From the NCBI GenBank assembly GCA_001600455.1, contig BCKC01000001.1, forward strand, positions 434,001 to 498,000: a stretch of DNA of 64,000 nucleotides, read 5' to 3'. Source of the stretch: Endocalyx cinctus. Lineage: Eukaryota; Ascomycota; Sordariomycetes; Amphisphaeriales; Apiosporaceae. Both the position numbers and the translations under genes were made by a program. Each line of letters opens with the position of its first letter. Within the stretch, counting starts at the first letter, position 1. Below, in pieces: positions 57,499-64,000 of this stretch. Under the pieces are notes generated by a model that made no database searches, had not been told where the DNA came from, and saw only the letters and a list, made by a program, of their open reading frames with translations.

Positions 57499-60400
57499 AT
57501 GAGACACGAACGAAATCACAGCACCGGCAGTGGACCGAAAGCTCAACCGAAATCGACATCACAACGACGTCGACAGAGCAGCAGTCTATCCCGATGTACC
57601 AGCAACTCGACTAACGCTAGCGTAAGCAGCAAGGTTCCCAACGGCGGCGGCGGCGTATTTTCCAGGGTCCTGGGAACGTTCCGACCGCAACCCCAACCTC
57701 ATCAGCAGCAAGACGAAAAGGGACAACGTCCCAGCATCTCCATTTCGGAGCCGATCATTCCTTCTTCTCCTTCTTTTCATCATCATCATCACCATAATCA
57801 TCAACAACAGGAAGAAGAGAAAAAAGTCTCGGAAGACTGGCGAACCTACTTCAAAATAACCCATCATCCGGACCGGCCCCGGCGCGACAAGAGCCAAGAC
57901 CCTCTTCGGCCCGAGCACGAGTATAAAGAGGACCTGCGCAGGATGTGGGACCGGAACCGCGCGCGGCGGGAGAAGGCTACTAACAACGTAACTACCGCCG
58001 CGGCGCCGCCTCCGAAAAACGTGACGACGAGCCTGCAGACGGAACTCGCGTCCGGAAAACATAACCTCTTGAATAATTTTATCTATTCCTCCTCCTCCTC
58101 CTTCCCTTCCCCGTCCACTTCTTCCTTCTCCCCCGCGTACGGCCACTTTCGGGACTCGGATTCGCTGCCTTCGCCGTCGCCGATATTCTCGAACACGAGA
58201 TGGCAGTATAATAAGCAAACGTCGCAGCCGCATCGTACTCGGCGTTCGACCGCAGAAGCGTCGAGACGCGAAGATGGGGGCGTAAGAAGTGGTCTTAGTC
58301 ACGACGGTGGTGGTGCTGATTGTGGTGGTAGCGACGGTAGTAATAATCATGGTGGCTTAGGGGGCCGAAACACAAAAGTCGAAGGGGCCGAGGCCTGTAT
58401 GCATAGTAATAGGGGTAACGAGCTGACGACGGCGATGACAGGTGGTAAAAACAATAAAAATATTATTACGGACGATAATGAAGATGAAGATGACCCTCTT
58501 CGACTAAATAACGATTTTTTAGACTATTGCGACGAAGAAGAGAATGAGGACGAACCCGTATCCCCCAGCGCTATGATGATTCGGGTGTTCCACTCGGCGT
58601 CGGTAAAGCGTGGCATTAGCGGGTCGAGGAGGACGTCGTCGTCAAATTTAAAGGACGGGAAACAAAGGCCGCTCTTGCCCGTAAGCAGCTTCAGCGAGAA
58701 CGTAGTCGGGATGGCTAGGAGGGGGAGAAACGACGCGGCAAGTACTATGAGGAAAAATGAGGAAGGAATGGAAGAAGAGAATGAGGAGGAGGAAGAACAG
58801 GTCGAGTTATCCGCTACCTTAACAAGACCCTTGTCGACGGACATGACCGGGCTAGGATTCGGCTTGGGATTCTCTCCCCAAAGCAGCAGCCACAGGTGGT
58901 CCGACCCCGGCAGTCCAGCGACATCTCGAAAATCGCCCTTATGGAGCAGGAACGTCCGAAGGCGAAGCAGCAGATCGGCCGGGCCGTCGATCAGGGATTC
59001 GGCGACGTCGACCTATACGGATGATGACGACGATGGTAGCAGCAGCTGTGTCAGTATCGTATACACGCCGAGAGCCACCATGTCTATAGAAATGCCTAAC
59101 ATGACCCACAACTCATCTCCCGGATCGACCGCCGGGACGGGATCCGGTCCCTCGACGCCCACCCTGCCTCTGATCCCCCTCCCGAACACGCCCTGGTTCG
59201 CGGCTCCGCCTCCGCTCGAATCTCGATGTCCGATGCCGGGGTGCGGGACCTTGCTCACGACTCCGGAGGATAGGAGGAATAACCTCTGCGGAGAATGTCG
59301 GAAGGAACTGCAGCCTAGGGAAAGCACGTTTTACGGCGATGCGGACGCGGACGTATCGCCGCCTCCGACGATGCCGGCTATCCCGCCGATGTTTCAAATG
59401 CCGCCGGTGGTGGGAATAGCCGATACGAAGGTGATGAATATTCACGATGGTGAGGATGACGAGTACGTGGACGAGGACGACGAGAATACGGGTATTATCA
59501 TGATCAGTCCGGGAATGCTATCTAGTCGGTTTAACACAAACACCGTAGATAATAATCATTACGGCCACACTAGCAAGAAATCGTCGGGGGATTTCAAGTT
59601 ACAGCCTGCCCCGTCGGGTCATAAATGCTACGTGCATCGCCGTCGATACCATCCCTTATCACGGGCCTCGTCTTTCAAGAGACGCAGTGGAGGTAACGGC
59701 GGCAGCAGGATCATCAGCGGACAGCATCCATACTTAGCGCATTTTCGGGATAGCACCAACAGCAGCAAAAGTAGCAGGAAATCCTCGCTATCTAATCATT
59801 GGCAAGACAGGCGATTATCATCCCAGAAATCTACCGGGTCCCATATCGCCTCTCAGTTAGCGGGATGGCAATCTTCTGTCGAAGGTAGCGATACCGAAGA
59901 CGAAGAAGGTTCCATCATAACGCCTACGCCGCAGGCACCGGAGTCGCCGCTTATCCTGCTCGAGGCCAAGACGTTCAAACCTGCCGAGGTTATCGCGAGC
60001 AGGAAGAAGAGTTTGGACACGAAGAAGATTTCAATATCATCATCATTCTCTCCTTCTATTTCGAAGAAACCAACTACCACCACCACCACAACTTCTCCAA
60101 CGCGGCCTATATCTCGTGCTCGCGGCAGCATCCGTCGTAGCAACGCGAGGAAAAAGACGAGCCTGATCCGTGGTAGCGGTAATAATAATAACAATAAAAC
60201 CAAACCAACATCCGTGACGCTCGCCACTCCTTCTCCCCGACAGTACCTGACCCCGCCGGCGTCTAGCTCCCCGTTTCGAATCCTCTCTCCTCCGCCGGTA
60301 GGACAGTACAGCAGCAGCAGCAGCAACAACAACAACAAGAACAAAACCCCCCCGAAACGACCTCCGCTCACCCTCCGATCCGCGTCCTACAACGACATCG

Positions 60401-60774
60401 GCTCGTACGCGTCGCGTCCGACGAAGACCGACGACGGATCGATGCGATCATCGTCGTCATCTAATTTCCGCGTCACCAAAGATAACGATGTAAAAGACGA
60501 TGATGAAGAAGACGAAGAAGAAGAAGAAGATATATACCGCGATATCGATAGCATAATCAACCTGTATTTACGTAGCGGCTTCAGCAGCGACAACGACGAG
60601 GATAACGACGAAGATTCTCCGACGCGACGGGATACCAATCATAAAAAGAAGAAGGAGCACGCTATATCTTCGTATTCCGTCGAGGATCCCGAAGAGGTGA
60701 GGAACTTGAAGAAGTTGGGACAGGTAGGGTTGGATCCTGTCGAGATCGAGATGAGGAAGAAGGGGTTCTTCTGA
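57499..60774 (+). CDS. Large disordered protein with a CX4CX14CX2C motif
   Basis: A single exon gives 1091 residues. I cannot name the family. Most of the protein is low-complexity: runs of His, Ser, Asn, Thr and Asp/Glu, with many Arg-Ser pairs. The one compact motif begins near residue 577, with four cysteines spaced CX4CX14CX2C (CPMPGC, then CGEC), preceded by PNTPWFAAPPPLESR; it looks like a small zinc-binding knuckle. Another structured-looking segment is EDWRTYFKITHHPDRPRR (about 110-130) followed by a KEDLRRMWDRNRARREKA helix. The extreme C-terminus (EEVRNLKKLGQVGLDPVEIE and on) also looks conserved. This layout recalls poorly characterised fungal proteins with a central Cys4 motif; cellular role unknown. 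The length of the uninterrupted frame supports it as a real gene. Confidence 0.8.
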   Translation: MRHERNHSTGSGPKAQPKSTSQRRRQSSSLSRCTSNSTNASVSSKVPNGGGGVFSRVLGTFRPQPQPHQQQDEKGQRPSISISEPIIPSSPSFHHHHHHNHQQQEEEKKVSEDWRTYFKITHHPDRPRRDKSQDPLRPEHEYKEDLRRMWDRNRARREKATNNVTTAAAPPPKNVTTSLQTELASGKHNLLNNFIYSSSSSFPSPSTSSFSPAYGHFRDSDSLPSPSPIFSNTRWQYNKQTSQPHRTRRSTAEASRREDGGVRSGLSHDGGGADCGGSDGSNNHGGLGGRNTKVEGAEACMHSNRGNELTTAMTGGKNNKNIITDDNEDEDDPLRLNNDFLDYCDEEENEDEPVSPSAMMIRVFHSASVKRGISGSRRTSSSNLKDGKQRPLLPVSSFSENVVGMARRGRNDAASTMRKNEEGMEEENEEEEEQVELSATLTRPLSTDMTGLGFGLGFSPQSSSHRWSDPGSPATSRKSPLWSRNVRRRSSRSAGPSIRDSATSTYTDDDDDGSSSCVSIVYTPRATMSIEMPNMTHNSSPGSTAGTGSGPSTPTLPLIPLPNTPWFAAPPPLESRCPMPGCGTLLTTPEDRRNNLCGECRKELQPRESTFYGDADADVSPPPTMPAIPPMFQMPPVVGIADTKVMNIHDGEDDEYVDEDDENTGIIMISPGMLSSRFNTNTVDNNHYGHTSKKSSGDFKLQPAPSGHKCYVHRRRYHPLSRASSFKRRSGGNGGSRIISGQHPYLAHFRDSTNSSKSSRKSSLSNHWQDRRLSSQKSTGSHIASQLAGWQSSVEGSDTEDEEGSIITPTPQAPESPLILLEAKTFKPAEVIASRKKSLDTKKISISSSFSPSISKKPTTTTTTTSPTRPISRARGSIRRSNARKKTSLIRGSGNNNNNKTKPTSVTLATPSPRQYLTPPASSSPFRILSPPPVGQYSSSSSNNNNKNKTPPKRPPLTLRSASYNDIGSYASRPTKTDDGSMRSSSSSNFRVTKDNDVKDDDEEDEEEEEDIYRDIDSIINLYLRSGFSSDNDEDNDEDSPTRRDTNHKKKKEHAISSYSVEDPEEVRNLKKLGQVGLDPVEIEMRKKGFF

Positions 60775-61418
60775 TCGCTGTCGAGATCTATCTATATATA
60801 AAATTCTGTACTCATTAATAGTAACGTTAACGTAATGCTGTATATAAAGACGGCAGTATTAGATAATAATATACGCAATTAAATCAAACATGAATCATCA
60901 CGGAGAGCAGGCAGATATAAGAAGCACACGCAGTTGATTTTGATTTTACTGAATTTTATTTCCCTGTTCTATATTCGACAGACTGCCACAAGGTCAGAAA
61001 TTCAAGGAACCCTGACCCTATACTAGTACTATGGAAATTCAGTAGGCTTGGGTCTTTTTTTCCCAGCCTCAATAAACGTGAACCCATTTTCTTTTCTTTT
61101 CTTTTCTTTCCTTCCTACAAGCAAGAGGGTATTTTGTATTTCCCAGAGGGGGACAATTCGAAGGAGAAAACCCAACGCCACGCAAAAATCAAGAAAGATC
61201 CCCATGACTTTTAATTATTTTTTTTTTCTCTTTCCCGATGCCCATGTAATGCCGTAACGCCAGTAAGCTACCCGTTCCGTTGTCGAAGAAGTAAGGTGGA
61301 AAGAAAAATGGTGAGAATGGTGAAAAAAATGGTGAAATGGTGAAAAATGAGAAGGAGATATGAGAGGATCTTAGTGGCCCCGTTACGTATGCTCTTGGTG
61401 GGAAGCGCGACAGATTTT
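60775..61418. other. Convergent 3' spacer with ATGGTGAA repeats
   Basis: This is a tail-to-tail spacer before SPT4. It contains a CTTTT microsatellite at about 61088-61109 and a block of ATGGTGAA-type repeats (separate entry). Confidence 0.5.
61307..61350. repeat. Imperfect ATGGTGAA tandem repeats
   Basis: Four copies of ATGGTGA(A) spaced by A runs form a short, imperfect tandem block downstream of SPT4, probably in its 3' flank. Confidence 0.7.
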
Positions 61419-62426
61419 CTATTCCGCATCGACGCCGCTACCATCGCGACTATAGTATTTGAAAATTTATTATTAGCTACTTTTCCATCTTCTCTGGTTT
61501 TATTGCTTCATTCTCTTATGTAATAAAGAAGAAAAGAAAGAAACAACGTGGAGATATATATGTATACTTACGGGATGTAAACGTGACCGTCATCTTCCAT
61601 CTGCGCCTTCACCTCCTCGGGAAGGGAGCCCGAGACCTTCATGGCGTAGACGCCGCCGACGAAAGCATCGATGCGCTGCCATTTGGCGATCCAGGAGCGT
61701 TTGGGTTCGGCGACGGAGATGAGGCCCTCGAACACGCCCGAGGTGCAGTTCTCGATCGCTTCGTTCGAGCCCTTAAGATCGAGGAAAGGGCAGTTGGGGC
61801 AACCCTCGTTTTTGAAACGCTATAAAGAAGAAAAAAAAAGTTAGAAGACAAGTCTTTTCTAGTCTCGAATACAATATTGTTTTTTTTTTTTTGTTCATCT
61901 ATAAAAGAGAAACGTCGCCGAGGGAAAAGCACAAAGAAAAGAAAGAACGAAAACAGGGAAAAAAAAATAATAAATTAAAACATACTGCCTGGGTCATGAC
62001 GATAGAGCACACCATACAAGCACGCGCGTAGCGCTGGTGCGAAGGGGGGATAAAGTTCTCGGCCATCTCCAGGTCCAAGAATGCGACGTCGCGGGCGAGT
62101 GCGGGGTCGAGAACGAGGCGGATAGGGCCGCTTTCGTATCGGCGGCAGCTGACGCGGTAGAGGAGCGGTTCTAGTTTTCCGAGGGCGACGAGGGCGACTC
62201 TGTCGCGCGGGTTCGGTTCGAGCGGCTGGTTGTCGGGCTGGGCGAAGGCCAGGTACGTGCAATCGAGCTCGCTATCGTATCGGGATAGCTTGTCGCTTCC
62301 TTCCTCTTCCTCGTACAAGAAATCTCGTAGGATGGTGAGTATGTGGGGCGAAGTTTGGTGGTCGTTGAAAAGAGTTCCGTGGTTTTGGAATGAGGTTTGG
62401 ATGTTGGGGAGAGGGTTGTTTGCCAT
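61419..62426 (-). CDS. SPT4: Transcription elongation factor SPT4 with in-frame N-terminal extension
   Basis: Three exons (62426-61986, 61819-61572 and 61449-61419) give 239 residues. The classic Spt4 begins at an internal ATG at 62066 ([20 protein letters not shown]) and would be 119 residues, the normal family length. It has the four zinc ligands in CMVC and CPNC, then [20 protein letters not shown] and a WQR-containing NGN-binding face. Spt4 pairs with Spt5 (DSIF) on elongating RNA polymerase. The frame continues upstream without a stop for another 120 codons to an ATG at 62426. That part is GC3-rich and coding-like (for example [19 protein letters not shown]), so it is probably translated either as a fused extension or from an alternative transcript. 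I do not recognise the extension. Confidence 0.88.
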
Positions 62427-62841
62427 CTGGAGCTAAGCTTCGGGTTGCCTGGTCACAGGTAAAATAATAGGTATTCTTATATCAGGGTATGTAGTACACC
62501 CGGTATGTGGATTGATCGGTTAGAGGGATAAGTTTAAAATTCAAAAGTCTACGACGGTTAAATACATATTTTTATGGGCTAGAGCAAATTACATAATCTT
62601 GATGATTAGTCAAAAAACTTTATCTTATCAATTCTAACCTAATATCTTTTAGCCTCAAAGCTTTTTAAATACATATATGTATATATGCATTCAAAATTAC
62701 TTATTTATTACATATTTCTTTAACCAAAATTTTAGAAATTCCCCAGAGTTCACTCTACCTTCTGTGTAGTATGGATTCTATGTTAACTTCTACACCTTCA
62801 CAAGGCTCTTAGAAAAGCCATATGAAAAAAAAAAGATCATA
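62427..62841. promoter_or_regulatory. Divergent promoter, SPT4 / POP8
   Basis: This AT-rich spacer of 415 nt lies between two divergent starts. If SPT4 really starts at 62066, the SPT4 leader would extend left of this stretch. Confidence 0.5.
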
Positions 62842-63324
62842 ATGAGTGAAGACCATCAAGAGGACGTGTCTATGACAGGCACAGACTCTCACACCCAAAC
62901 CAATACTCAGCAATCCTCGTCACAGAAAAAGCTCAACAAAGGCCGCGAACTTGCTTCTTGTACTATCAAAAACCCACCCTATTCCTATATACACCTAGAG
63001 CTCTTCGTTGGCGGTGCGGACGAGGACGAGGATGATTCTATAGAGTTAGATGCTATTCAAGTACGTTCTTACTGCAATTCAGCCTTGAGTCAGTTCTTGG
63101 GTGTGCACGGGACGGCTATTCCCCTCGACATTTTGAAAGTGGACAGACGTAGTTGTTGGCTGCGGGTGCCGCATGGTGACCTGGCTGCTTTCGCTGCAGC
63201 TATCACGGCTTGGCAGGGCACAAAGCTGAATAAAGCCAATGTATCTCTCAGGGTAAAAGGATGCTCTGATTGGCTGGGAGCTTTAGTTGGAGGAGAGGGT
63301 CAGCATCGACTTTGGTCTGGCTGA
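62842..63324 (+). CDS. POP8: RNase P/MRP subunit POP8
   Basis: A single exon gives 160 residues. After a disordered, Gln/Ser-rich N-terminus of about 40 residues, the Pop5/Rpp14-like fold starts at SCTIKNPPYSYIHLELFVGG. It continues through LDAIQVRSYCNSALSQFLGV, HGTAIPLDILKVDRRSCWLR and VPHGDLAAFAAAITAWQG, which match fungal Pop8. Pop8 is a small protein of nuclear RNase P (tRNA 5' end maturation) and RNase MRP (pre-rRNA cleavage). An acidic loop (DEDEDDSIE) interrupts the early beta strands. It is divergent from SPT4 and convergent with PPT1. Confidence 0.88.
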   Translation: MSEDHQEDVSMTGTDSHTQTNTQQSSSQKKLNKGRELASCTIKNPPYSYIHLELFVGGADEDEDDSIELDAIQVRSYCNSALSQFLGVHGTAIPLDILKVDRRSCWLRVPHGDLAAFAAAITAWQGTKLNKANVSLRVKGCSDWLGALVGGEGQHRLWSG

Positions 63325-63685
63325 AAAAAAAAAATACCAGCCAGATACTCCAAATATCTCCTGAGTATAATTCTATAAAACCCAAAAGGCTGTATATGAA
63401 GCAGATATAAATCACCACACTAGGCTATAAGCAACTCGGATATTCATAACTCAGAGAACAAGATTAGAGCTCTGTATGATTGGATATACTCCCACTCCCG
63501 CCCCTGCCCTGCTAGTGCCATCACCTCATCGCTCATTTGATTTGCCTTGCCTTCCATATAACGCCAATGCTTTCCCGTTACCGATGCCGCATCAGATATG
63601 CAAGGATGTTATGCCTTAAAACACCAGATTTTTATATTACGTTTTTTTCGACGTCGCCCTCTCTAATCATTCGTTCGTCTCATCT
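63325..63685. other. Convergent 3' spacer, POP8 / PPT1
   Basis: This tail-to-tail spacer of about 360 nt holds both 3' UTRs. Nothing else is seen. Confidence 0.5.
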
Positions 63686-64000
63686 TTACATCATGCCCAT
63701 CAGGGAATTTCCGGCATATGCCTGAAATATCGGTTAGCTAATTTGCCAAGATAGGTTTTTTAATAAGAGATCTCATCTGGAATAAGACTTACCATAGGTC
63801 GAATGGGCGGATGGGGAACCGCATCAAATTGGTTGAAGTTGAGCTTGTAGTCGGGACCAATGTTGATATAGGCACCCCGGTTTTCCGTCTGATCGCAATA
63901 CTTCGGTGCCGAGAAAACTATCATCGAGTTAGCCAAACCCGAAAGAAATTCAGATCATCGTGGAAAAAAGATGACATACCAGTGATACATTTCCCATCAT
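63686..64000 (-). CDS. PPT1: Serine/threonine protein phosphatase PP5 (PPT1), C-terminal part only
   Basis: Only the 3' end is in the window; the gene continues past the right edge. Three exons are visible: 64000-63980 (partial, DGKCIT), 63917-63793 and 63721-63686. The middle exon gives VFSAPKYCDQTENRGAYINI, then GPDYKLNFNQFDAVPHPPIR; the last gives AYAGNSLMGMM. These match the end of the PPP catalytic domain and the C-terminal autoinhibitory tail of PP5. PP5 has N-terminal TPR repeats (outside this window) that bind Hsp90, and it dephosphorylates chaperone clients. Two short introns with GTATGT and GTAAGT donors separate the exons; the last has a GCTAAC branch site. Confidence 0.93.

Noticed and set aside
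57586..58350. 254-codon antisense frame opposite the large disordered protein
   Set aside because: It is an Arg-rich shadow of the low-complexity coding strand.
1..64000. CRISPR array, prokaryotic operon or viral segment
   Set aside because: Genes have spliceosomal introns and fungal families throughout; no regularly spaced identical repeats were seen.

Overview
This window is nuclear DNA from a filamentous ascomycete (Pezizomycotina). It is most likely a Sordariomycete; Xylariales would fit, but that placement is inference from the gene set and not a search result. The evidence is short introns (mostly 50-130 nt) with GTAAGT-like donors, CTAAC-like branch sites and YAG acceptors; lineage-typical genes (HET-domain gene, NmrA regulator, Zn2Cys6 transcription factors); and GC-rich coding exons set in AT-rich, microsatellite-rich intergenic DNA. 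I see no complete transposon, tRNA, rRNA or CRISPR array.

Layout, left to right. 1.7-4.7 kb (-): MKT1, a post-transcriptional regulator. 5.9-7.8 kb (-): a decayed HET-domain gene. 8.75-10.4 kb (+): a 2-oxoglutarate/Fe(II) oxygenase. 11.5-12.9 kb (-): the NmrA/NMR1 nitrogen-repression regulator. 12.9-18.6 kb: a gene-poor stretch full of simple repeats. 18.6-22.0 kb (-): a Zn2Cys6 regulator whose third intron position appears to hold a spliceosomal twin intron (stwintron). 23.6-25.8 kb (-): a second Zn2Cys6 regulator. 25.8-31.4 kb: a second gene-poor stretch. 31.4-36.7 kb: a small membrane protein, an unrecognised basic protein and an F-box-like protein. 37.7-41.5 kb: divergent POL31 (DNA polymerase delta subunit) and YTM1 (60S assembly). 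41.8-45.1 kb: divergent DEDDy 3'-5' exonuclease and LSM5. 45.8-47.2 kb (-): RPB11. 48.1-56.2 kb: divergent AVT3-like amino-acid transporter and VHC1-like cation-chloride cotransporter. 57.5-60.8 kb (+): a large disordered protein with a small Cys4 motif. 61.4-62.4 kb (-): SPT4 with an unusual in-frame N-terminal extension. 62.8-63.3 kb (+): POP8. 63.7 kb to the right edge (-): the 3' end of PPT1 (PP5 phosphatase).

The right half is mostly core information-processing genes: replication, transcription, RNA decay and processing, and ribosome assembly. Most are in divergent or convergent pairs. The left half has more regulatory and accessory genes. I see no biosynthetic cluster, defence island or plainly new multi-gene system. 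The observations that most deserve follow-up are the stwintron, the SPT4 extension, the stepwise decay of the HET gene, paired MCB-type sites in the POL31 promoter, and a family of short intergenic palindromes.
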